From positions 3,100,001 to 3,164,000 of the forward strand of contig NZ_JAAQTL010000001.1 in NCBI RefSeq assembly GCF_011742875.1: 64,000 bases of DNA, written 5' to 3'. Origin of the DNA: Luteibacter yeojuensis. Lineage in GTDB: Bacteria; Pseudomonadota; Gammaproteobacteria; Xanthomonadales; Rhodanobacteraceae. Position 1 is the first letter of the stretch. Each line of letters opens with the position of its first letter. Below, piece by piece: positions 42,980 to 51,021 of the stretch. The notes beneath the pieces are model-generated. The model searched no databases. It saw only the letters and a list, made by a program, of their open reading frames with translations, and was not told the DNA's origin. The translations under genes were made by a program, and so were the position numbers.

Positions 42980-45382
42980 ATGCGCGTACTCGCCGCCGCC
43001 CTGATCACCGCCCTCGCCGCGGCCCCTGCACTGGCCGCACAGCCGCCGCTCGACATGGAAACGATCATGGCCGATCCGGATTGGATCGGGCCGCCGGTGG
43101 AGGACGCCTACTGGAGCGTGGACGGCAGCCAGGTCTACTACTCGCTGAAGCACGACGGCACGCCGGTGCGCGACCTCTGGCGGGTGGCCGCGGACGGCGG
43201 CACGCCGGAGCGCCTCGACCCGGCGGCGGTCGCGAAGGCCGACGGCGGCAAGCCGGTATTCGACCGCGACCGTCGCCATGCCGCCTTCGTCCACCATGGC
43301 GACATCCTCCTGCGCGACCTTGCCAGCGGCACCACCGTGCAGGTGACGCGAAGCGGTGCGAAGGAGCGCGACCCGCGCTTCTCCCTCGACGGGCGGCTGC
43401 TCACCTTCCGCGCCGACAACGACTGGTTCGCGTATGCCGTGGCCGGTGGTCCGGTGTCGCAGGTAGCCGACCTGGAAGCGAAGGACGATCCGGAGGCGAA
43501 GAAGTCCGACGGACTGACCGACGACCAGCAGGCGCTGTTCAAGACGCTGCGCGACCTGCGATCCGACGAAAAAGCGATGGCGGCGGATGCCGACGCCCTT
43601 TCGGCCGCCGATCCGGGGCGCGCGCCGAAGCCGTTCTGGCTGGGCAAGAACGTGAGCATCGTGGATACCTCGCTGTCGCCGGACGGTCGCTGGATGATCG
43701 TGGTGACCGAGGCCAAGGACGCGGACAAGGGCAAGGTCGCCGACCTCACGCATTACGTGACCGATTCCGGATACGCGGAGCCCGAGGCGACGCGCAGCTA
43801 CGTGGGAAGGAAGGATCCCGCGCCGCAGTCCCTGCGCTTGCTCGACCTGAAGACGCATGCGAGCTACGACCTCGACACGAAGACCCTGCCGGGCATCGGC
43901 GACGATCCGCTGGCCGAGATCCGTGCGAAGACCGTGGCGGCGCTGCGCAAGGAGGGCAGGAAGGAACGCGCCGACGAACTCGCCGCTCCGGCGAAGCGGC
44001 CGGCGATCGTCAACGCCGAGTACAGCCCGGGCATCGTCTGGAGCGACGACGGCCGCGAAGCGGCCGTGCAGCTGCGCGCCATCGACAACAAGGATCGCTG
44101 GATCGCCACCGTCGACTTCGACCGCCATGCCCTGGTCTCGCAGCATCGACTGACCGACAAGGCCTGGATCAACTGGGACGGCAACGACTTCGGCTGGCTA
44201 CGCGATGGACGCACGCTCTGGTACCTGAGCGAGGAATCCGGCTACGCGCAGCTGTACACGCGTCCCCTTGGGGGCAAGGCCACGGCGCTGACCGCGGGCC
44301 GCTTCGAGGTCGATCACCCGGTGTTGAGCCCCGACGGTTCGCGCTTCTACGTGCGTACGAACAAGGTCGCACCCTATAGCTATGACATCTACGCCGTGCC
44401 GGCGAAGGGTGGCGAGCTTGCCCGCATCACGCACTTCGAGGGTCTCGACGATTTCACGCTTTCGCCGGACGGGAGCCGCCTCGCCGTCCTGCATTCTTCG
44501 CCCTACGTTCCCTCCCAGCTGGCAACGATCGGGGTGGATGGCTCGGCGCCGCGCGAGCTGACCGATACGCGCAAGCCGGCCTACAAGGCGCGCGAGTGGA
44601 TCGCGCCGAAGATCGTCCAGGTGCCCTCGAAGCACGGCGCAGGCACGATCTGGGCGAAGTTCTACGGCCCGGCCGACGCGGCCGCGGCGGCCTCGCGCCC
44701 GGCGGTGATCTTCGTCCACGGTGCCGGCTACCTGCAGAACGTACACCTGTCCTACCCGTCGTACTTCCGTGAGCAGATGTTCCACAACCTGTTGGTGCAG
44801 CGCGGCTACGTGGTGCTGGACATGGACTATCGCGCTTCGAAGGGCTACGGCCGCGACTGGCGAACGGCGATCTACCGGCAGATGGGTCATCCCGAACTGG
44901 ACGACCTGCTCGACGGCAAGGCCTGGCTGGTGGCGAACCATGGCGTGGACCCGAAGCGCGTGGGTATCTATGGCGGCAGCTACGGCGGCTTCATGACGTT
45001 GATGGCCCTGCTGCGCGCGCCGGGCGAGTTCGCCGCGGGCGCCGCGTTGCGTCCGGTCACGGACTGGACCAGCTACAACCATGAGTACACCTCGAACATC
45101 CTCAACGATCCGCAGCTGGACCCGGAGGCGTACAAGACCAGCTCGCCGATCCATTACGCCGAGGCGCTCGCCGATCCGCTGCTGATCGAGCATGGCCTGA
45201 TCGACGACAACGTGCTGGCCAGCGACTCCATCCGCCTGTACCAGCGTTTCATCGAGCTGCACAAGACGAATTTCTGGATGTCGCTGTATCCGTTGGAGCG
45301 GCATGGGTTCGTGCATGCGGACTCGTGGTATGACGAGTACCGGCGGATCGACGAACTGTTCCGGGAGAGGTTGGAAAAGTAG
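42980..45382 (+). CDS. Dipeptidyl-peptidase-like S9 family peptidase, secreted
   Basis: The protein has 800 residues. A signal peptide (about 1-19, ending ALA) precedes a long WD/DPP-type propeller with repeated LSPDGSR turns, then the hydrolase domain with GGSYGGFMTLMALLRAP (catalytic Ser), the Asp in LIDDNV and the His in ERHGFVHAD. It is a periplasmic serine exopeptidase of the DPP IV/acylaminoacyl-peptidase group. Together with the divergent prolyl oligopeptidase it would process peptides. Confidence 0.92.
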   Translation: MRVLAAALITALAAAPALAAQPPLDMETIMADPDWIGPPVEDAYWSVDGSQVYYSLKHDGTPVRDLWRVAADGGTPERLDPAAVAKADGGKPVFDRDRRHAAFVHHGDILLRDLASGTTVQVTRSGAKERDPRFSLDGRLLTFRADNDWFAYAVAGGPVSQVADLEAKDDPEAKKSDGLTDDQQALFKTLRDLRSDEKAMAADADALSAADPGRAPKPFWLGKNVSIVDTSLSPDGRWMIVVTEAKDADKGKVADLTHYVTDSGYAEPEATRSYVGRKDPAPQSLRLLDLKTHASYDLDTKTLPGIGDDPLAEIRAKTVAALRKEGRKERADELAAPAKRPAIVNAEYSPGIVWSDDGREAAVQLRAIDNKDRWIATVDFDRHALVSQHRLTDKAWINWDGNDFGWLRDGRTLWYLSEESGYAQLYTRPLGGKATALTAGRFEVDHPVLSPDGSRFYVRTNKVAPYSYDIYAVPAKGGELARITHFEGLDDFTLSPDGSRLAVLHSSPYVPSQLATIGVDGSAPRELTDTRKPAYKAREWIAPKIVQVPSKHGAGTIWAKFYGPADAAAAASRPAVIFVHGAGYLQNVHLSYPSYFREQMFHNLLVQRGYVVLDMDYRASKGYGRDWRTAIYRQMGHPELDDLLDGKAWLVANHGVDPKRVGIYGGSYGGFMTLMALLRAPGEFAAGAALRPVTDWTSYNHEYTSNILNDPQLDPEAYKTSSPIHYAEALADPLLIEHGLIDDNVLASDSIRLYQRFIELHKTNFWMSLYPLERHGFVHADSWYDEYRRIDELFRERLEK

Positions 45383-45490
45383 GAAATCGCTAAAATTTAC
45401 GCAAACGTTACGCCGCCCTCCGGTATCGATACACCGTAGATATCGCCCCAGGCGAACAATGCGCACCGTCCTTTCCGACGGAACGCCATC

Positions 45491-45580
45491 GTGGAATTCC
45501 TGTACGTCCTCCTCGTCATCGTGCTTACGGCCATGACGATCGGCTTCCTCATGATCTGCGACCGGCTGGGTCGCCGCTGA
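45491..45580 (+). CDS. 29-residue membrane microprotein at the head of the kdp operon
   Basis: GTG start; the sequence is a single hydrophobic helix ending in CDRLGRR (VEFLYVLLVIVLTAMTIGFL, then MICDRL). It lies 10 bases before kdpF, in the same direction and in a different frame. KdpF itself is a 30-residue one-helix protein that stabilises KdpABC, so this is a plausible second small subunit or a regulator. Short CDR-type proteins upstream of kdpF may occur in other proteobacteria; I cannot confirm this. The ribosome binding site is weak (CGGA), so translation needs checking. Confidence 0.55.
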   Translation: MEFLYVLLVIVLTAMTIGFLMICDRLGRR

Positions 45581-45590
45581 GGTAGCCGCC

Positions 45591-45683
45591 ATGTCCTTCA
45601 TCTATATCGTCGCCATGGTCATCGCCGTGGCGCTCGCGGGCTATCTGTGCGTCGCCCTCCTCAAGCCGGAGTGGTTCGAATGA
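45591..45683 (+). CDS. kdpF: KdpF, small subunit of the potassium-transporting ATPase
   Basis: The protein has 30 residues: one hydrophobic helix with GYLCVALLKPEWFE at the end, the typical KdpF layout. The stop overlaps the kdpA ATG by four bases. It stabilises the KdpFABC complex in the inner membrane. Confidence 0.85.
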   Translation: MSFIYIVAMVIAVALAGYLCVALLKPEWFE

Positions 45684-47401
45684 CCGCCAACGATTTCTTC
45701 CAGATCGGCCTCTACCTGGTCGTCTTGCTGGCGCTCGTGAAACCGGTAGGCCGCTACATGGCCCTCGTCTTCGCCGACGAGCCCAACCGGGTGACCCGCT
45801 TCGGCGCGGGCGCGGAGCGCCTGCTGTATCGCCTCTCCGGCATCCGTGCCGACGAGGACATGGGCTGGAAGCGCTATGCCCTCGCCATGCTGGTCTTCAA
45901 CGTGGCCGGCGTGGCGGCGGTGTACCTGCTCCAGCGCACCCAGCAGTGGCTGCCGCTGAACCCGCAGCACTTCGGGGCGGTGACGCCCGATTCCGCCATG
46001 AACACCGCCGTCAGTTTCGCGACGAACACCAACTGGCAGGGCTACGGCGGCGAGTCGACGATGAGTTACCTGACCCAGGCCCTTGGCCTGGCCGTGCAGA
46101 ACTTCCTCTCGGCCGCCACCGGCATCGCGGTGCTGATCGCGGTGGTGCGTGGCTTCGCCCGGCGCGGGGTGAACGCCCTGGGCAACTTCTGGGTCGATGT
46201 CACCCGCACCACGCTGTACATCCTGCTGCCGTTCTCCCTGCTGATCGCGTTGCTGCTGGTGTCGCAGGGTGTCGTGCAGAACCTCTCGGCCTATGTCGAC
46301 GCGACGACGCTGCAGCACGGCACGCAAACGCTGCCGATGGGCCCGGCCGCGTCGCAGACCGCGATCAAGATGCTGGGCACGAACGGCGGCGGCTTCTTCA
46401 ACGCCAACTCCTCGCATCCTTTCGAGAACCCGACGCCGTTGTCGAACTTCATCGAGATGCTCTCGATCTTCCTGATCCCGGGTGCGCTCTGCTACACGTT
46501 CGGCAGCATGGTCGGGGACCGCCGCCAGGGCTGGGCGATCCTTGCGACCATGTTGCTCATCTTCGTCCCGCTGACGATCGGTGTCGTGGCCGCCGAGCAG
46601 GCCGGCAACCCGGCGCTGCACGGCCTGCACATCGATGCGCAGGCATCGGCCATGCAGAGCGGCGGCAACATGGAGGGCAAGGAAACCCGTTTCGGGATCG
46701 CCAGCTCCGGCCTGTTCGCCGCGATCACCACGGCGGCGTCGTGCGGCGCGGTGAACGCGATGCACGATTCGCTCACCCCGCTGGGCGGTCTGGTGCCGAT
46801 GTGGTTGATGCAGCTGGGCGAAGTGGTCTTCGGTGGCGTCGGCTCGGGGCTGTACGGCATGCTGGCCTTCGCGGTGGTCGCCGTGTTCATCGCCGGCCTC
46901 ATGGTGGGCCGGACGCCGGAATACCTGGGCAAGAAGATCGAAGCCCACGAGATGAAGATGGCGAGCCTCGCCGTGCTGATTCCGTGCGCCCTGGTGGTGG
47001 TGTGCACCGCCATCGCGGTGATGGTTCCCGCCGGGGTGGCGGGCATAGCGAATCCCGGCGCGCACGGCTTCAGCGAGATCCTGTACGCCGTGAGCTCGGC
47101 CTCGAACAACAACGGCAGCGCGTTCGGCGGTCTTTCGGCGAACACGCCGTTCTGGAACGTGCTGCTTGCCATCTGCATGTTCTTCGCCCGCTTCCCGTTG
47201 GCCATCGCCATGCTGGCCATGGCCGGCTCGCTCGCCGCCAAGCGGCACGTGCCGCCCTCGACGGGCACGCTGCCCACGCATACGCCGCTGTTCGTCGCGT
47301 TGCTGGCCTGCATCGTCATCGTCGTCGGCGCGCTCACCTTCCTCCCGGCGCTGGCCCTCGGGCCGATCGTCGAGCACCTCACGTCTCTCACGGGGCACTG
47401 A
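45680..47401 (+). CDS. kdpA: Potassium-transporting ATPase subunit A
   Basis: The protein has 573 residues and is full length. About ten membrane helices and the four selectivity-filter loops are visible: NWQGYGGE, MLGTNGGGFFNANS, AASCGAVNAM and SASNNNGSAFGG. KdpA is the K+-selective channel-like subunit of the KdpFABC complex. The ATG overlaps the kdpF stop. kdpB starts three bases after its stop. Confidence 0.97.
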   Translation: MTANDFFQIGLYLVVLLALVKPVGRYMALVFADEPNRVTRFGAGAERLLYRLSGIRADEDMGWKRYALAMLVFNVAGVAAVYLLQRTQQWLPLNPQHFGAVTPDSAMNTAVSFATNTNWQGYGGESTMSYLTQALGLAVQNFLSAATGIAVLIAVVRGFARRGVNALGNFWVDVTRTTLYILLPFSLLIALLLVSQGVVQNLSAYVDATTLQHGTQTLPMGPAASQTAIKMLGTNGGGFFNANSSHPFENPTPLSNFIEMLSIFLIPGALCYTFGSMVGDRRQGWAILATMLLIFVPLTIGVVAAEQAGNPALHGLHIDAQASAMQSGGNMEGKETRFGIASSGLFAAITTAASCGAVNAMHDSLTPLGGLVPMWLMQLGEVVFGGVGSGLYGMLAFAVVAVFIAGLMVGRTPEYLGKKIEAHEMKMASLAVLIPCALVVVCTAIAVMVPAGVAGIANPGAHGFSEILYAVSSASNNNGSAFGGLSANTPFWNVLLAICMFFARFPLAIAMLAMAGSLAAKRHVPPSTGTLPTHTPLFVALLACIVIVVGALTFLPALALGPIVEHLTSLTGH

Positions 47402-47404
47402 TCC

Positions 47405-49474
47405 ATGACCTCCCATGCCCATGCCGCGCGCGGTTTCGACCGCGCGATGGTGACGCGCGCCGTCGCCGACGCGTTCCTCAAGCTCAATCCGCGGATGCAG
47501 TTCCGCAATCCGGTGATGTTCGTCGTCTTCGTGTGCAGCATCCTGACCACCCTCCTGTGGGTACAGGCGCTGGCCGGTCACGGCGAAGCCCCCACGGCCT
47601 TCATCTTCTGGGTCGGCCTCTGGCTCTGGTTCACGCTGCTGTTCGCCAACTTCGCCGAAGCCCTGGCGGAGGGGCGTGGCAAGGCGCAAGCCGATGCGCT
47701 GCGGGGTTCGCGGCGTGACGTGGCGGCCAAGAAGCTCACCGCGCCGCGGCACGACGCGCAGGTCGTGTTTACCCCGTCGAGCGAATTGCGCACCGGTCAT
47801 CACGTGCTGGTGGAAGCCGGCGACATCGTGCCGGGCGACGGCGATGTCGTGATCGGGGCGGCGAGCATCGACGAAAGCGCCATCACCGGCGAATCGGCAC
47901 CGGTGATCCGCGAAGCCGGCGGCGACCGCAGCGCCGTCACCGGCGGCACCCGCGTACTGTCCGACTGGCTGGTCGTGCGCATCACGAGCAATCCCGGCGA
48001 GAGCTTCCTCGACCGCATGATCGCGATGGTGGAAGGTGCTTCGCGCCGCAAGACACCGAACGAGATCGCCCTCACCATCATGCTGGCGAAGTTCACCCTG
48101 ATCTTCCTGCTGGCCTGCGCGACGCTCCTGCCTTATTCGATCTACAGCGTGCAGGCCGCCGGCAGCGGCAACCCGATCACGCTGACCGTGCTGGTGGCGC
48201 TCCTGGTGTGCCTCATTCCCACCACGATCGGCGCGCTGCTCTCGGCCATCGGCATCGCGGGCATGGACCGGATGATCCGCGCCAACGTGATCGCCACGTC
48301 GGGACGCGCGGTGGAAGCCGCCGGCGACGTGGACGTGCTGCTGCTGGACAAGACCGGCACCATCACGCTCGGCAATCGCCAGGCCGTGGCGTTCCATCCC
48401 GCCCCTGGCGTGGAAGTGCGCGAGCTCGCGGAGGCCGCCGAGCTCGCCTCGCGCGCCGACGAAACGCCGGAGGGCCGCAGCATCGTCGTGCTCGCCGAAG
48501 CGGCCTTCGGCATGCATGGCCGTCGCCGGGACGATGGCGCCACCTTCGTGCCCTTCACCGCGCAGACCCGGATGAGCGGCGTGGACATCGGCGTCCGTCA
48601 CATCCGCAAGGGTGCGATCGACGCGGTCGAGCGTTACCTCGAAGCCCAGGACAGCCACATGCCGCCGCTCGTGAAGCGCATGGCCGAGGACGTGGCGCGG
48701 CGCGGCGCCACGCCGCTGATCGTGGTCGACGGCGCGCTGACGCTGGGCGTGGTCGAACTCAAGGACATCGTGAAGGACGGCATCAAGGAACGCTTCGCGG
48801 AAATGCGCCGCATGGGCATCCGCACGGTCATGATCACCGGCGACAACCCGCTCACCGCGGCCGCCATCGCCGCCGAAGCCGGCGTGGACGATTTCCTCGC
48901 CGAGGCGACGCCGGAAGCGAAGCTGAAACTGATTCGCGACATCCAGGCCGAGAACCGCCTGGTGGCCATGTGCGGCGACGGTACCAACGACGCACCCGCA
49001 CTCGCCCAGGCCGACGTGGCCGTGGCGATGAACAGCGGTACCCAGGCGGCGAAGGAAGCCGGCAACATGGTCGACCTGGATTCCAATCCGACCAAGCTGA
49101 TCGAGGTCGTCGCGATCGGCAAGCAGATGCTGATCACCCGCGGCGCGCTGACCACGTTCTCGATCGCCAACGACATCGCGAAGTACTTCGCGATCATCCC
49201 CGCGGCGTTCGCGACGACCTATCCGGCGCTCAACGCGCTGAACGTGATGCACCTCGCCACACCGCAGAGCGCCATCCTGTCGGCGGTGATCTTCAACGCG
49301 CTGATCATCGTCTTCCTCATTCCGCTCGCGCTCAAAGGCGTGGCCTACCGCGCACTGGGCGCAGGCCCCCTGCTCCGCCGCAACCTGCTGGTGTACGGCC
49401 TGGGCGGCGTCATCGTGCCCTTCGTCGGCATCAAGCTCGTCGACATGCTCCTGGTCCTCACGGGCCTGGCCTGA
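47405..49474 (+). CDS. kdpB: Potassium-transporting ATPase subunit B (P-type ATPase)
   Basis: The protein has 689 residues. The phosphorylated Asp315 lies in DKTGTIT, the TGES loop in [12 protein letters not shown], and [22 protein letters not shown] is the conserved hinge. It hydrolyses ATP to drive K+ uptake through KdpA. The gene is followed not by kdpC but by a porin-like gene. Confidence 0.97.
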   Translation: MTSHAHAARGFDRAMVTRAVADAFLKLNPRMQFRNPVMFVVFVCSILTTLLWVQALAGHGEAPTAFIFWVGLWLWFTLLFANFAEALAEGRGKAQADALRGSRRDVAAKKLTAPRHDAQVVFTPSSELRTGHHVLVEAGDIVPGDGDVVIGAASIDESAITGESAPVIREAGGDRSAVTGGTRVLSDWLVVRITSNPGESFLDRMIAMVEGASRRKTPNEIALTIMLAKFTLIFLLACATLLPYSIYSVQAAGSGNPITLTVLVALLVCLIPTTIGALLSAIGIAGMDRMIRANVIATSGRAVEAAGDVDVLLLDKTGTITLGNRQAVAFHPAPGVEVRELAEAAELASRADETPEGRSIVVLAEAAFGMHGRRRDDGATFVPFTAQTRMSGVDIGVRHIRKGAIDAVERYLEAQDSHMPPLVKRMAEDVARRGATPLIVVDGALTLGVVELKDIVKDGIKERFAEMRRMGIRTVMITGDNPLTAAAIAAEAGVDDFLAEATPEAKLKLIRDIQAENRLVAMCGDGTNDAPALAQADVAVAMNSGTQAAKEAGNMVDLDSNPTKLIEVVAIGKQMLITRGALTTFSIANDIAKYFAIIPAAFATTYPALNALNVMHLATPQSAILSAVIFNALIIVFLIPLALKGVAYRALGAGPLLRRNLLVYGLGGVIVPFVGIKLVDMLLVLTGLA

Positions 49475-49489
49475 CCGGAGGCGCCCCCC

Positions 49490-50317
49490 ATGCACAGCAT
49501 CAAGCTCACACGGATCCTCTTGCTGGCCGCCTGCGCGGCAGCCGCCACCGCCGTCCTCGCTCCTGCCGCCCATGCGGCCGGCGCGCCGCCCGTCACCGGC
49601 AACGTGGCGATCGTGTCGGATTACATGTTCCGCGGCCTGAGCCAGACCTGGGGCCACCCGGCCATCCAGGGTGGCGCCGACTACAGCAACCCCGCCGGCT
49701 TCGCCGCCGGCACCTGGGCCTCGAGCGTCAGCGACCGCAGCTATGCCGGCGGTTCGATGGAGCTCGATCTGTACGCCAGCTTCGGTCGTCCCATCGACGA
49801 CGACTGGTCGTGGCGCGTGGGCCTCTACGGCTACGTGTATCCGGGCGCCAACCTGGACCAGGCGGCGGGGTACCGGGGCCGCTCGTTCAATACCGCCGAA
49901 GCGAACGCGGCGCTCTCGTGGCGCCAGTTCACCTTGAAGTACAACCGCTCCCTTACGGACTATTTCGGCGCGGATCGCGAGCAGGGATTCGATGGCGATA
50001 CCCACGGTACCGGTTACCTGCAGCTGGACGCCGCGCTGCCCTTGTCGGATGCATGGTCCCTCGCCCTGCACGCGGGGCATACCCATTACACCGCCTCGCT
50101 GGCCGTGCCGACGGCGTACGGCGTGCACGACGTGAGCTACAGCGATTACTCGGCGACGGTGAAGTACGCCATCGACGAGCACTGGTCGGTCAGCGCCGGC
50201 ATCACGCATGCGACCAACGACCGTTACTACGGCCACGTGTCCAGTTATGCCGACGCCGCGGACACCCGCGACCTCGGCGGCACGCGTGGTCTCGTCATGA
50301 TCCAGGGCACGTTCTGA
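49490..50317 (+). CDS. TorF-family putative outer-membrane porin inside the kdp operon
   Basis: The protein has 275 residues. A signal peptide (about 1-29, ending AHAA) is followed by the TorF/gcw_chp pattern [31 protein letters not shown], repeated amphipathic strands and a terminal Phe (VMIQGTF). GGAGG precedes the ATG. It sits between kdpB and kdpC with gaps of 15 and 10 bases, so it is almost certainly cotranscribed. It could let K+ across the outer membrane under potassium limitation (inference). Confidence 0.87.
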   Translation: MHSIKLTRILLLAACAAAATAVLAPAAHAAGAPPVTGNVAIVSDYMFRGLSQTWGHPAIQGGADYSNPAGFAAGTWASSVSDRSYAGGSMELDLYASFGRPIDDDWSWRVGLYGYVYPGANLDQAAGYRGRSFNTAEANAALSWRQFTLKYNRSLTDYFGADREQGFDGDTHGTGYLQLDAALPLSDAWSLALHAGHTHYTASLAVPTAYGVHDVSYSDYSATVKYAIDEHWSVSAGITHATNDRYYGHVSSYADAADTRDLGGTRGLVMIQGTF

Positions 50318-50327
50318 GGAGTCCGCC

Positions 50328-50903
50328 ATGAAATCCCTTCTTCGCCAGGGCATCGTCCTGTTTCTCGGCCTCACAGCGATCACCGGCATCGCCTATCCGC
50401 TGGTGGTCACCGGTATCGCGCAGGTCGTCTTTCCGCACCAGGCGAACGGCAGCAGGATCGAGTCCGGCGGCACGGTGATCGGGTCATCGCTCGTCGGCCA
50501 GTCGTTCACCGAACCGCGCTATTTCTGGGGCCGTCCATCGGCCACTTCGCCCGACCCTTACAACGGCGCCTCGTCCGGCGGCTCGAACCAGGGTCCCACC
50601 AATCCCGCCCTGACCGACGCGGCAAGAAAGCGCCTCGCCGCGTTGCAGGCGGCCGACCCGGGTAACGCCGCGCCGGTGCCCGTGGAACTGGTGACCGCCT
50701 CCGGCAGCGGCCTCGACCCGGAAATCAGTCCGGCGGCGGCGCGTTACCAGGTCGGTCGCGTGGCCCGTGCGCGCAGGATGGACCCCGCCGCCGTGCAGGC
50801 CCTCGTCGACGCGAACACCCAGGGTCGCCAGCTCGGCGTGTTGGGCGAGCCGCGGGTGAACGTGCTGGAGCTGAACATGGCTCTGGACGAGACCCGCCGC
50901 TGA
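50328..50903 (+). CDS. kdpC: Potassium-transporting ATPase subunit C
   Basis: The protein has 191 residues. One N-terminal membrane helix (about 8-33) is followed by the KdpC signature [22 protein letters not shown] and [20 protein letters not shown]. KdpC is a periplasmic-facing assembly subunit. GAGGAG lies seven bases before the ATG. Confidence 0.95.
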   Translation: MKSLLRQGIVLFLGLTAITGIAYPLVVTGIAQVVFPHQANGSRIESGGTVIGSSLVGQSFTEPRYFWGRPSATSPDPYNGASSGGSNQGPTNPALTDAARKRLAALQAADPGNAAPVPVELVTASGSGLDPEISPAAARYQVGRVARARRMDPAAVQALVDANTQGRQLGVLGEPRVNVLELNMALDETRR

Positions 50904-50914
50904 GCCGAGCCCCC

Positions 50915-50993
50915 TTGTAGCAGCCGCTATAGCGGCTCCTACAATCTTGCCGCTTGCCGCAAGGTTTCCTCGCCGCTATAGCGGCTCCTACAA
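50915..50993. repeat. REPIN-like palindromic repeat, copy 8 (shortened, inside kdp operon)
   Basis: The left arm is a nearly self-complementary TGTAG-CAGCCGCTATAGCGGCTCCTACA, while the right arm is the standard CCTCGCCGCTATAGCGGCTCCTACA. The spacer is reduced and differs from the other copies, so it looks like a deletion product or two right-hand arms. It separates kdpC from kdpD by about 118 bases and may act as an RNA stem. Confidence 0.85.
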
Positions 50994-51021
50994 TCTTCTT
51001 CCAGCTCATCCGGGCCAACCC

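Noticed and set aside
45641..50389. A 1582-residue open frame on the minus strand
   Set aside because: It lies exactly opposite kdpA, kdpB and the porin gene and has the low-complexity, His/Arg/Gly-rich composition of a GC-driven antisense shadow.
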